DNA from: Halorubellus litoreus
GTDB taxonomy: Archaea; Halobacteriota; Halobacteria; Halobacteriales; Natrialbaceae
DNA: 64,000 nucleotides
Direction of reading: 5' to 3'
Assembly: GCF_037081675.1 (NCBI RefSeq)
Contig: NZ_JAZAQL010000006.1
Span: 1 to 64,000 of the forward strand
Positions within the stretch are counted from its first letter, which is position 1. Every line of letters starts with the position of its first letter. Below are positions 16,711 through 25,077 of the stretch, piece by piece. Position numbers and translations under genes: made by a program. The notes below the pieces were generated by a model that saw nothing but the letters and a program-made list of their open reading frames with translations, was not told the origin of the DNA and did not search any database.

Positions 16711-17661
16711 TCAGTAATCGGCGACGAGGCGCGCGCCGAGGTCTCCGAGTGCGGTTCGCTGGTCGGCGTCCGCGTCGAACTCCGGGAGTTCGACGACGGC
16801 CCGCCCGGGGAACGCCTCGCGGAGTGCGCGCAACTGCTCGGCGTGCTGGACGGCCCGCGTCCGACATCGTTCGCAGTCCGCGTCGACGTCCCGGAGCACG
16901 CGGTTGACGACGACCGTCTCGACCGGGACGTCGTCGCGCGCGAGCTCCTCGACGAACCGCCGGGTCTCTGCGACCGCCATCGGTTCTGGTGTCGTGACGA
17001 CGCGGAACTCCGCGCGGTCGGGCGCGCGAACGAGGTCGCGGACAGCCGCCATGCGATCGGCGAGCGCGGACAGCGATTCCTCGTCGGCGTCGTCGCCGCC
17101 GCGGCCGAACGCGTAGTACGCGGGCCCGAAGACGGCGCTTCGCGCGCCGTCGACGAGCCGGCGGACCTGCCCGCGTAGCGACGAGGTCGCCGCGAGCGTC
17201 TCCCGGAGGACGTCCGGCAGGTCGAGGAGTCTGAGCGTGTGTCCCGTCGGCGCGGTGTCGACGACGACGCGGTCGAAGTCCTCGTCGAGCGTTCCCGCGA
17301 TGCACTCGAGCGCCGCGAGCTCGTCGCTCCCCGGTGCGATGCCGGCCGCGAACAACCGCTCGATCTCCTCGTCGTCGAGTCGGATGCCGGCCGACCGGAG
17401 TTCGTCGGCGACCGACTCCAGTACCGTCCGGTACGTTCGCTCGCCGGCCTCCGGGCCGACCTCGATCATCCAGAGGCCATCGGTTATCTGGCGGCGTCCC
17501 GTCCCGGGTTCGAGGCCGTACGCGTCCGCGAGCGAGTGCGCGGGGTCCGTGGAGACGACAAGCGTTCGCTCCCCGCGGTCGGCGGCCGCCAGCGCGGTCG
17601 CTGCCGCAGCAGTCGTCTTCCCGACACCGCCCTTTCCGCCGTAGAACACGTACTGCTGCAC
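16711..17661 (-). CDS. ArsA/Get3-family ATPase
   Basis: 316 residues from the GTG at 17661, giving the normal N-terminus (M)QQYVFYGGKGGVGKTT; longer frames run past any plausible start. The deviant P-loop GGKGGVGKTT, switch-I-like STDPAHSLADAYG and VVVDTAPTGHTLRLLDLP (switch II) define the ArsA/Get3 group. A C-terminal CERCRTR is a potential metal-binding pair, similar to the CxxC that holds the Get3 dimer. Eukaryotic Get3 inserts tail-anchored proteins; in archaea the role is unclear. It lies 103 bp downstream of a large Tat lipoprotein gene on the same strand. Confidence 0.88.
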   Translation of the reverse strand: MQQYVFYGGKGGVGKTTAAAATALAAADRGERTLVVSTDPAHSLADAYGLEPGTGRRQITDGLWMIEVGPEAGERTYRTVLESVADELRSAGIRLDDEEIERLFAAGIAPGSDELAALECIAGTLDEDFDRVVVDTAPTGHTLRLLDLPDVLRETLAATSSLRGQVRRLVDGARSAVFGPAYYAFGRGGDDADEESLSALADRMAAVRDLVRAPDRAEFRVVTTPEPMAVAETRRFVEELARDDVPVETVVVNRVLRDVDADCERCRTRAVQHAEQLRALREAFPGRAVVELPEFDADADQRTALGDLGARLVADY

Positions 17662-17764
17662 GTGCTCTCGTTGGCGTGCTATCGGGTTAAGCGCCGCGCC
17701 ACCCCTGCTCGACGTCGACCGTGCGGGCCGCCGAGGTGTCGGGACCGACGCGTTCGAGACCTCG

Positions 17765-19861
17765 CTACAGCTTCTCGGCTCGCTTCGCTTGTTCGGTGCG
17801 CTCTCTGGCCTGCTGGAGGCGTTTGTCTGTCGCGAGCCCGAGGTCGTCGGGGATGGCGTCGCTGGCGTCGGCGAGCTTGTCGGCGACGCGCTGGAGTCGC
17901 TCGACGACGGTCTCGAGCTGTCGGTCGGCGTTCTCGCGGTCGCCGGCGGCGGCGCGTTCCGCGGCGCGCTCGGCAGCGTCGACGACGGCACCGAGCGCCT
18001 GTGCGAGGCCCTCGACCGAGTTCTGGCGGCCCCCTTCGTCGTCGTCGACCTCGACGGCCTCGACCTGCCCCTGGGTCTCCGCGGCGACGTCCGCGACGTA
18101 CGTCGCGAGCGGCGTCTTCCCGGTCGTCGCGTTCTCGACGCGGACCCGGTCCTCGTCGTCGGCGTCGGAACTGGCGGGTGGGTTGACGCGGAACGCCCCG
18201 ACCTCGTCGTCGCTGTCGCGAACCTCGGTCGTGAACGCGCCGCCGCGGTGGACGTAGAGCCCGTCGCGGTCGCCGTCGCCGAGCGGGGCGTCGTAGAGCC
18301 GGCCGCCGAAGTCGTCCGAGACCGCGACTCGGGCGAGGTCCCGGTCCGCGTCGCGGCCGTCGACGTCGAGCTTCACCGCGTTCTCGCGAGCGACCAGGGG
18401 GATCTCGCCGTCGACGCCCGCGACCGTCGTCCCGCCCCCGTCGCCCGCCGCATCGTCGCCGCCCACGGACACGGGTTCGCTGTGCGGGGCGACCCCAGCG
18501 CCGTTCACGGTGAGCGCGTGGTCGCCCGCGGGGACGTCCTGGACGGCGGCGACGCCGCGGAACGTCGGGACCGCCTCGGGGTCGCTCTCCAGGAGCGCCA
18601 CCGCCTCGGTCCCGGTCTCCTCGGTCGTCACGCCGTCGCCGTCGGGGGCGTCGGGTGCGCTGACCGCGTTCGTGACGAACGCGACGACCTGGTTCGCGGG
18701 CGAGGGCTCGCCGATCGCGTCGTAGCGGTCCGCGAGCGCGCCGCGGTGGCGTGGTTCGGTGATGTCGTTCGCGGGATTCCCGTACCGCGGGTCCTGCCAG
18801 GGGACGCCCGTGGTCGTGATGTGGCTCGCGATGGCGTCCTCGGCGAACTTCGGGACCGCGAACTCGAAGCTCAACTGCGGGCCGACGTGGTCGTCGATGT
18901 ACTCCAACTCGGCCGTGGGAACGAGGTCGTACGTCTCGTCGGCGCTCCCGTCGTCTCGGGCCTCGTGCTCGAAGACGAGGCCGTTCTCGCGCGCCGGCAG
19001 GTCCACCGGTGGCGAATCGAGCGCGTCGAACGACCGCACGGTGACGTCGCCGGGCACGAAGTCCGATTCGGTCACGTCCGGGAGGCGCTCGTGGTCGTAG
19101 ACGGGCGTCTCGTCGAGCTCCGGGACGGCGAAGGGGAGCGCGAGCCCTTCGTCGCGCGGCAGGCCGTACGCGAGCGGGATGGCGGCGGCGTCCTCGACGC
19201 TGTCGACGACGCTGTTCGTGACGTCCGCGACGTCGTTCTCGATGGGGAACCGCTGGAAGCGCTCCTCGTCGGCGTTCACGGACAGCCCGCTGGAGTGCGA
19301 GCCGAGCTCGGAGAGCACGCGCGGACGCCGGTCGGGGTCGGGATCGAGGAACTCGTTGTTCGGGACCTTCCGCGAGTGCGAGCTCGCGACGTACAACTGG
19401 GGTTCCTCGGTGTCGGTGTCGACGAAGACCTGGAGGAGCTCCCAGTCGTGCCAGTGGAAGTTCGTCGTGAACTGGTCGAACGCCGAGTAGAACCAGTACT
19501 GGACGACCGCGAGCGGGGAGTCCGCGTACTCGCGGACGTTGTAGAACACGCGCGGCTCGGGCGGGTCCTCGTGGCCGCCGGCGGCGACGTACCCGTTGAG
19601 CGCGTCGAACCCGTCGACGATGGTGTCGCCGTCGCGTTCGGACTCGAACTGTCGCGGGTCGGTCGGGAACCAGCGTTCGCGCCGGTCGAAGACGAGCGTC
19701 GGCGTGAACCGCGCGGCGAGGTCGCGAGCCCGGTCGTCGTCGACCGACGTGCTCTCGCCGTCCTCGCCCGCGTCGAGCAGCGAGCAGCCCGCGAGCGTGG
19801 TGGTCGCACCGGCCGCGACGGCGAGGAGCGAACGTCGGTCGAGCGACGGCCCGTCCGTCAT
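17765..19861 (-). CDS. Large Tat-exported lipoprotein with HDWE motif
   Basis: 698 residues. The N-terminus has LDRRSLLAVAAGATTTLAGC, a Tat signal with lipobox Cys26, so the protein is exported folded and lipid-anchored. Residues 95-160 include YWFYSAFDQF and FHWHDWELLQVFVD followed by YVASSHSRKVP. This resembles the HDWE-type core of Vps62/NPP1-like proteins, an inference by eye. The C-terminal ~100 residues are a coiled coil rich in Ala, Glu and Arg (AERAAERAAAGDRENADRQL). Possible roles are surface binding or a glycan/lipid-active enzyme. It precedes the arsA gene on the same strand. Confidence 0.65.
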   Translation of the reverse strand: MTDGPSLDRRSLLAVAAGATTTLAGCSLLDAGEDGESTSVDDDRARDLAARFTPTLVFDRRERWFPTDPRQFESERDGDTIVDGFDALNGYVAAGGHEDPPEPRVFYNVREYADSPLAVVQYWFYSAFDQFTTNFHWHDWELLQVFVDTDTEEPQLYVASSHSRKVPNNEFLDPDPDRRPRVLSELGSHSSGLSVNADEERFQRFPIENDVADVTNSVVDSVEDAAAIPLAYGLPRDEGLALPFAVPELDETPVYDHERLPDVTESDFVPGDVTVRSFDALDSPPVDLPARENGLVFEHEARDDGSADETYDLVPTAELEYIDDHVGPQLSFEFAVPKFAEDAIASHITTTGVPWQDPRYGNPANDITEPRHRGALADRYDAIGEPSPANQVVAFVTNAVSAPDAPDGDGVTTEETGTEAVALLESDPEAVPTFRGVAAVQDVPAGDHALTVNGAGVAPHSEPVSVGGDDAAGDGGGTTVAGVDGEIPLVARENAVKLDVDGRDADRDLARVAVSDDFGGRLYDAPLGDGDRDGLYVHRGGAFTTEVRDSDDEVGAFRVNPPASSDADDEDRVRVENATTGKTPLATYVADVAAETQGQVEAVEVDDDEGGRQNSVEGLAQALGAVVDAAERAAERAAAGDRENADRQLETVVERLQRVADKLADASDAIPDDLGLATDKRLQQARERTEQAKRAEKL

Positions 19862-19989
19862 CGCGTCACCTGCATCTCGTGCGTGCCCTGCGGTGCACTG
19901 GTCAAGATACCACGGCCTAATCGCTCCTCGCTCAATAGGGTTCGGTCGGCCGGCGAGCGCGTGCGGCGCCCGTCGCCGGGACGAGTACC

Positions 19990-20391
19990 TCAGGCGGCGA
20001 ACCGACGGACTCGGTCGACGGCCGCGGCGGCGCCCGCGACGAGCGCGGACGCGACGCCGCCGAGTCGGAGTTCCACCGGTTCGACGCCCACTCGCCGAAG
20101 GAGCAGGCTCGCTCTGGTGTCCGCGCCCAGAGCCAGGACGGTCCGGTGTCGGACGCGCACTTCGAGCGCGACGTCGGCCGCGCGCAGCAGCGCGTCGACC
20201 TCCCGGTAGTCCAACGCCGGTCGACGGCGGACCGCCCGCACGGCTGCTCGAACGGTCGGGAAGTCGACGGACAGGCGGTCGCCCGTCGACGCGACCGCGA
20301 CCGGGGTGTCGTCGACCGAGACGTCGAGGTCGACCGCGACGTCGAGGGGTGCGCGGTCCGCAGGGTCGAGCGGCGCGCGAGCCTCACTCAC
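19990..20391 (-). CDS. Haloarchaeal protein of unknown function
   Basis: 133 residues from a GTG at 20391. The first part is polar, with VAVDLDVSVDDTPVAVASTGD; the last third is hydrophobic and Arg-rich. The gene overlaps the preceding 73-residue gene by 8 bp, so they form a coupled pair. I recognise no domain. Confidence 0.6.
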   Translation of the reverse strand: MSEARAPLDPADRAPLDVAVDLDVSVDDTPVAVASTGDRLSVDFPTVRAAVRAVRRRPALDYREVDALLRAADVALEVRVRHRTVLALGADTRASLLLRRVGVEPVELRLGGVASALVAGAAAAVDRVRRFAA

Positions 20392-20605
20392 GTTCGCGGG
20401 TCGTGATGACGACGGTGCCGTCGAGCCGCCAGCGGGCGGACTCGGCGTCCGCGCCGACCTTGCTCGGGACGTCGACGTGCATGTCGTCGAACTCGTAGTG
20501 AATCTCCGCGTTCCGACCGGTCAGTCGGTCGTAGAGCCCGATAGCGAGCTCCGGCCAGGTGTTCGTCTCGTCGATGCGTTCGTCGTGAACGGATGATTCC
20601 GCCAT
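20384..20605 (-). CDS. Small haloarchaeal protein of unknown function
   Basis: 73 residues from the ATG at 20605. It contains WPELAIGLYDRLTGRNAEIH and HVDVPSKVGADAESARW, a compact alpha/beta-type sequence. The frame stays open further upstream, but this ATG gives the most compact product. It overlaps the next gene by 8 bp, which suggests that the two proteins act together. Confidence 0.6.
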   Translation of the reverse strand: MAESSVHDERIDETNTWPELAIGLYDRLTGRNAEIHYEFDDMHVDVPSKVGADAESARWRLDGTVVITTRERE

Positions 20606-20753
20606 GGTCGACCGTCGTCGGCGACACGGAAGGCAGTAGTTTCGAGTAGGTGACGAGACCTTCCCAGTAGGGGACGGCAGTCGACCGTTCGTCGGGAGGG
20701 GGGCGTCGACGGTCGGCGGGCACGGCTGCCCGCGCGCACGGCCCTGGCCGCTT

Positions 20754-20918
20754 TCACGACGGGTCGCGGTGCCTGAGCACCTCGGCGGTCGCACTCGGGA
20801 CCGGCGTCCCGCAGTCTCGGCACACCCACCGCGTGCGAGCGCCCTCGAGGCGGCGCTCCATGTCCTGCCGGTAGCGGAGGCGCGCGCCGCACTGGCAGGT
20901 GTACGTCGCCGGACACAT
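20754..20918 (-). CDS. Small zinc-ribbon protein
   Basis: 54 residues with Cys8-x-Cys10 and Cys33-x2-Cys36 in the setting TYTCQCGARLRY and WVCRDCGTPVPS, a likely four-cysteine zinc ribbon, plus Cys2. Such mini zinc ribbons are common in haloarchaea and mostly unassigned. It is in the same direction as its neighbours and sits in the middle of a four-gene minus-strand run from 21553 to 19990. Confidence 0.6.
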   Translation of the reverse strand: MCPATYTCQCGARLRYRQDMERRLEGARTRWVCRDCGTPVPSATAEVLRHRDPS

Positions 20919-21028
20919 ACAATCCCATACGAGGCGAACTGGCTTGAATCGCACCGCAGACCGTGGCGGAGCGTCGCCGCGGTCGATTCCGGCTACGGCC
21001 GCTGGAGCGTCGCAGCGGTCGATTCCGG

Positions 21029-21553
21029 CTACGTCGGGAGTTCGGTCCGGGTGTGTGGGACGTCGCATTGGAGTTCCCCGAGTGGGAGTCGTTTCGCCCC
21101 CGGCACGTCCAGTTGTGCCGTGGCCGTGAGCGACCCGTCGACGTGGATTGCCTCGGCATCGACGTCGCCGGGCAGGAACCGTTCGAGGTGCGTCCTCGCG
21201 GTGCTGTCGGACGCGACGAGTGGCGTCTCGAGGTTCGCGGGCGCCGACCCGTTGGCGTCCGCGGCCCAGAGCACGTTCGCGACCGTCCGGTCGTCGGCGG
21301 CGTACCCGATCCGGAGGTTGACGGCGGTGACCTCGAGGTCGACTGGGAGTTCGTTCGACACGACGATGTCGAGGTCGAGGTCGGTCGGGGATGCATCCGC
21401 CGTCAGGTCCAGTTCGACCGTGTCGACGTGGACGTCCCGGTCCATCCGCGCTTCGAGTCGCTTGACGATGTGCTCGGAGAACCGCCACCCGAGGATCGGG
21501 ACGTACTTGAGGTAGCGAGCGGCCCAGGCGAGCGCCCACAGGCGAACGATCAT
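21029..21553 (-). CDS. Haloarchaeal protein with one N-terminal hydrophobic helix, possibly LEA14-like
   Basis: 174 residues. A hydrophobic, aromatic-rich N-terminus (MIVRLWALAWAARYLKYVP) precedes a beta-rich domain with DIVVSNELPVDLEVTAVNLRI. The pattern of alternating strands with an N-x-P/L-x-hydrophobic motif recalls LEA14/WHy domains, but this is a guess from layout. First gene of the minus-strand run 21553-19990. Confidence 0.55.
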   Translation of the reverse strand: MIVRLWALAWAARYLKYVPILGWRFSEHIVKRLEARMDRDVHVDTVELDLTADASPTDLDLDIVVSNELPVDLEVTAVNLRIGYAADDRTVANVLWAADANGSAPANLETPLVASDSTARTHLERFLPGDVDAEAIHVDGSLTATAQLDVPGAKRLPLGELQCDVPHTRTELPT

Positions 21554-21756
21554 GGGTGGTTCGGTCTCGCGAGCCCGGGCGAGCGATTCGAACGCGCAGG
21601 CGAGCGCGTTCGAGATGGTTCGGGTGTCGCGCCGTCAGAGGTGTCGAGTGCAGGAGGCATGCGTTGGTGTGGGGAGTCGAGGACTGCCAGGGGAGGTGGA
21701 AGAACTGCTTGCGAGGGCGAGCGGTCTCGCGGCCCTCGGTACCGCCCGAGTCGTCG

Positions 21757-21984
21757 TCAGAGGACGATCGAGACGACGGCGAGCACGAGGAAGATGATGA
21801 CTAACCACTTCGCGATCTCCATCGTGACGCCGGCGATTCCGCGCGCGCCGAGCACGGCAGCGACGATCGCGATCACGAAGAACACGACCGCGTACTGGAG
21901 GAACTGCCCCGAGAACAACAGGGGCGTCCCTTCGAGTGATGCGAGCTGGGTGGCGACGGTCGCTGGGAGGGAACTGAGCGACAT
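21757..21984 (-). CDS. DUF1328 small membrane protein
   Basis: 75 residues from the ATG at 21984 (the frame extends to 22110 without a credible start). The C-terminal half, QYAVVFFVIAIVAAVLGARG and AKWLVIIFLVLAVVSIVL, is the two-helix DUF1328/YtjA pattern with a glycine hinge. These small membrane proteins are of unknown function. It lies 235 bp downstream of the heliorhodopsin gene on the same strand, so they could share a transcript. Confidence 0.75.
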   Translation of the reverse strand: MSLSSLPATVATQLASLEGTPLLFSGQFLQYAVVFFVIAIVAAVLGARGIAGVTMEIAKWLVIIFLVLAVVSIVL

Positions 21985-22219
21985 GCGTGGAGAGACGGGA
22001 GTCTCGTACGTAGTGATGCCACCAAAGAACCAGTCACGGAGCTGATAACCGACTCGCGGAGTGAGAGTGCCGACGTCGACTCCCGGGTCCCCCTGGGAGC
22101 AACCACGCACCGGGATGCGTCTCCCAGACTCGTCGCGGGCAACGGTCGCTCGTGCTCGTTCGACCGGCCGAAGCGTGGAGCGCAGCTGCCGAGCGCCCGC
22201 ATCGAGCGACGACTCGCGC

Positions 22220-23053
22220 TCAGATCGGCGAGTTCACCGTCCCGAAGTACACCTGCCACGCGAGCAGCGACTTCGCGACGAGACTGAGCACGATGTAGGA
22301 CCGTTCGCCGAACAGGTAGTCCTCCCACCGCCAGGTCTCGCGGTACTGGAGGATCATGACGAGCGCGAAGAGGTTGAAGAACACGAAGATGGAGACGTAG
22401 ATGGCGATGACGAAGTCGGGGACCTGGCCGTCGCTCGCGACGATGGAGCCGGCGAGCGCGATACCGATGACGACCCAGGGGACGATGCCGGCGAGCGTCC
22501 CGATGAGGTACGTCGTCCAGTCGGTCCGCTCCGTGGTCTGGTTGTGGCGTTCCATCGCGAGGCCGGTGAGGTTCATCACGGCGACGAGCCCGAAGAGCGC
22601 GACGAGCGTGCCGACGTCCCAGATACCGGCGAGCATCCCGATGACGACGATCATGAGCGACGCGCTCACGGAGTACTCGTACCACCGGTAGGGGTTCATG
22701 CCGCGGTCGAGGTCCTTGACGTACCGGTCGTAGAGGACGGTCGCGACGAGGGCGTGTGCGAGCGCGGAGATGAGGAGGAATCCGGCGACGAGGAGCGGGA
22801 GCGTGATCTCCGTCCAGAGGGCGCTCGTCGGCGCGATGGATTCGGTCGCGGGGTTCAGTTCGTACCGCGTGTACGTGAGCGGCCACTGGACGGGTTCGGC
22901 GATGGCGACCATCGCGGCCCCCTGGACGAAGTGGAGGACTGCCATGACGGCGTTCCACCGCCGGAGGCGCTTGAAGCGCGGGAGTGCCGACAGTTCAGAG
23001 GTCGCTTCCGCGGTCGCCGTATCGGCGCTATCGGGTGTGGGACGGGCGGACAT
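22220..23053 (-). CDS. Heliorhodopsin
   Basis: 277 residues with seven hydrophobic segments. Diagnostic features of heliorhodopsins are present: LRRWNAVMAVLHFVQG at the start of helix A, helix C containing RWYEYSVSASLMIVVIG with the putative counterion Glu126, and helix G with LSLVAKSLLAWQVYFG, where Lys261 is the retinal Schiff-base lysine. Heliorhodopsins sit in the membrane inverted relative to type 1 rhodopsins (N-terminus inside) and most do not pump ions; their signalling partners are poorly known. No retinal synthesis gene is in the window. The gene is divergent from a voltage-gated potassium channel with 169 bp between start codons, which suggests a shared control region. Confidence 0.93.
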   Translation of the reverse strand: MSARPTPDSADTATAEATSELSALPRFKRLRRWNAVMAVLHFVQGAAMVAIAEPVQWPLTYTRYELNPATESIAPTSALWTEITLPLLVAGFLLISALAHALVATVLYDRYVKDLDRGMNPYRWYEYSVSASLMIVVIGMLAGIWDVGTLVALFGLVAVMNLTGLAMERHNQTTERTDWTTYLIGTLAGIVPWVVIGIALAGSIVASDGQVPDFVIAIYVSIFVFFNLFALVMILQYRETWRWEDYLFGERSYIVLSLVAKSLLAWQVYFGTVNSPI

Positions 23054-23222
23054 ACTCCCTCATGTACGCTAAGAAGAAAGATAACTATTCGTACGGTTTA
23101 CTGGTCGCTGCTGACGTGATGCGACGGCCGAGACGAGCGCTCCAGTCGCACCGGACCGCGGGAGATCGACCGAGCCACGCCGAACCCGAGCACCTACGTT
23201 CGTCGACGCATTCCGTGAACGT

Positions 23223-24068
23223 ATGCAGACGGCGTCGACCCCCGACGACCGAGGCCGGGAATTACGCGACACGGTCCGGTTCTACCTGCTGGACCACCGG
23301 ACGTGGCTCGGGAAGGCCATCGACATCGCGCTGATGGTCCTGAACCTCGTGTTCGTCGCGATCTTCGTCGCCGAGACGTACCCGCTGTCGGCGGCGACGG
23401 ACGCGCTCCTCTGGAACCTGGAGGTCGCGATCGCGCTCCTGTTCCTCGCCGAGTACGTCCTCCGCCTGTACGGCGCCGAGGACCGGTTCGGGGAGGCGAC
23501 GAACGGGTACACGGTCGTGGACCTGCTCGCGATACTCCCGACGCTCCTCGTGCTCGCGATGCCGGTGCCCGCGGTCACGCTCGAGTTCGGGTTCCTGCGC
23601 GTGGTTCGCGTGGTGCGCGTGCTGCGGTTCTATCGGTTCACGCGCGACGCGGAGTTCTTCTTCGGGACGGTGTCGGACAACACGCTGCGCGCGTTCAAGC
23701 TCCTCCTGACGGTGCTCGTGATCTTCTTCGTGTCCGCCGGGTTGTTCTACAGCGTCGAACACGAGGTGAACGCGACGGTCGGGAACTTCGGGGACGCGTT
23801 CTACTACACGGTCGTGACGGTGTCGACGGTCGGGTTCGGCGACATCGTGCCGATGACGCAGGCGGGTCGCTGGATCACGGTCGCGACCATCATCGCGGGC
23901 ATCATCCTCATCCCCTGGCAGGCGAGCAAGATCGTTCGCGAGTGGGCGTCGAAGGATACGGTGGACGTGACGTGCCCGAACTGTGGGCTCTCGCATCACG
24001 ACCGGGACGCGTCGCACTGTAAGGCCTGCGGCGAGACCATCTATCAGGAGTACGACGCGCGGGAGTGA
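23223..24068 (+). CDS. Voltage-gated potassium channel with C-terminal zinc ribbon
   Basis: 281 residues with six hydrophobic segments. S4 carries arginines at every third position, R126, R129, R132, R135, R138 and R141, in LRVVRVVRVLRFYRF, a textbook voltage sensor. The selectivity filter TVGFGD is at 202-207 after the pore helix DAFYYTVVTV. The C-terminal 35 residues hold CPNC (251-254) and CKAC (266-269), a probable zinc ribbon, not a usual RCK domain. It should conduct potassium in response to voltage. It is divergent from heliorhodopsin. Confidence 0.92.
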   Translation: MQTASTPDDRGRELRDTVRFYLLDHRTWLGKAIDIALMVLNLVFVAIFVAETYPLSAATDALLWNLEVAIALLFLAEYVLRLYGAEDRFGEATNGYTVVDLLAILPTLLVLAMPVPAVTLEFGFLRVVRVVRVLRFYRFTRDAEFFFGTVSDNTLRAFKLLLTVLVIFFVSAGLFYSVEHEVNATVGNFGDAFYYTVVTVSTVGFGDIVPMTQAGRWITVATIIAGIILIPWQASKIVREWASKDTVDVTCPNCGLSHHDRDASHCKACGETIYQEYDARE

Positions 24069-24245
24069 CCTCGAGCCGTCAAGCGGTGTCGGTTCTCGAT
24101 GGGCATCGATACCCGAGAGGTATGGGAACGCGCGTCGTGGCGATGGGTGGCAGTGAGGCGACGAACCGCACCACGCGACGGCAGTGCGTGGGACTGTATG
24201 GCAGTCGCGGGCGAACTGTGGATGCACCGATAGTACGCTCTCGTC

Positions 24246-24261
24246 GTGACTGCACAGTCAC
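24246..24261. promoter_or_regulatory. Palindromic operator-like site
   Basis: GTGACTG-CA-CAGTCAC is a perfect inverted repeat with 7-bp arms and a 2-bp centre. It lies about 140 bp upstream of the cspA start and could bind a dimeric regulator; no such role is shown by the sequence alone. Confidence 0.4.
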
Positions 24262-24365
24262 CGAATTTGGAAATACCCACATGATGCGCAACAAATATCC
24301 AGAATAGCACACGGATAGAATACGTTCGTCGCGTCTTACTCGGATTTGGAAAACAAATACGCAAC

Positions 24366-24373
24366 CCTTATCC
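24366..24373 (+). promoter_or_regulatory. Probable TATA box of the cold-shock gene
   Basis: cccttatcc lies about 30 nt before the ATG at 24400, the spacing for a very short or absent leader. An A-rich stretch (aaaacaaatac) just upstream is an alternative. Confidence 0.45.
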
Positions 24374-24399
24374 GTGCTGTTGGCATTCATTCAATTGCA

Positions 24400-24594
24400 A
24401 TGGCAAACGGTAAGGTTGATTTCTTCAACGACACAGGCGGCTACGGTTTCATCTCCACCGAGGACAGCGACGACGACGTTTTCTTCCACATGGAGGACGT
24501 TGGCGGCGAGGACCTGACGGAAGGCACCGAGATCGAATTCGACATCGAGCAGGCCCCCAAGGGCCCGCGCGCGAAGAACGTTCTTCGCGTCTAA
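24400..24594 (+). CDS. cspA: Cold-shock domain protein
   Basis: 64 residues, the normal size. The RNP1 motif GGYGFIS and RNP2 motif DVFFHMEDV are both present, with the starting strand GKVDFFND (KVDFFND where bacterial proteins have KWFN). It binds single-stranded nucleic acid as an RNA chaperone. The ATG at 24400 is the family start; upstream in-frame codons lie in the promoter. Confidence 0.95.
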   Translation: MANGKVDFFNDTGGYGFISTEDSDDDVFFHMEDVGGEDLTEGTEIEFDIEQAPKGPRAKNVLRV

Positions 24595-24718
24595 CTAAGG
24601 TCCACGCCGTCGCCTGACGGCGACGTTTCAGACCTCGATTCTCTCAGCACACCACCACCAACGAGCGCTCGCGTCGTCGACCCACGACGACGCGAGCGGT
24701 CCAGAGCGACGGCACTCT

Positions 24719-24772
24719 GTCGCCGTCCAGCACTCCCGGGCTTCGTCGCCCCGTCGCCGTCCAGCACTCCCG
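24719..24772 (+). repeat. 20-bp direct repeat, two copies, 34-bp period
   Basis: gtcgccgtccagcactcccg is found at 24719-24738 and 24753-24772, between cspA and the HMA-domain gene. Confidence 0.75.
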
Positions 24773-24814
24773 ATTTTCGTCACTCGTTTCACGCTCGACT
24801 CCCACCGACCGAGT

Positions 24815-25012
24815 ATGACGACTGAACTCACCGTCACGGGAATGTCCTGTGGGCACTGCGAGGAGACCGTCGAGGACGCGCTCGCCGACGTCGAGGGCGT
24901 CACCGCTGCCAGCGCGGACAACGAGACTGACTCCGTCACGGTCGACGGCGACGCGGACGTCGACGCGCTCGTCACCGCCGTCAAGGACGCGGGCTACGAC
25001 ACGAGCGCCTGA
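24815..25012 (+). CDS. Heavy-metal-associated (HMA) domain protein, copper chaperone-like
   Basis: 65 residues forming a single ferredoxin-like HMA domain. The metal-binding motif is GMSCGHC (residues 9-15), followed by EETVEDALADVEGV and the closing AVKDAGYDTSA. Such free-standing domains deliver Cu(I) to a P-type ATPase; no copper ATPase is in the window. The ATG at 24815 is the only sensible start. Confidence 0.93.
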   Translation: MTTELTVTGMSCGHCEETVEDALADVEGVTAASADNETDSVTVDGDADVDALVTAVKDAGYDTSA

Positions 25013-25077
25013 ACGACGACGACGAGACCTTCGAACGACGAGACCTGACAGCGACGGCACCGTTCGAGGTCGTTCCC

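Larger units (their letters stand above)
24069..24399. other. Intergenic region upstream of the cold-shock gene
   Basis: 331 bp that is clearly A/T-richer than its surroundings in its second half. It holds a perfect dyad at 24246-24261 and two similar patches, aatttggaaatac and gatttggaaaacaaatac, the second just before the probable cspA promoter. I see no gene. Confidence 0.5.
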
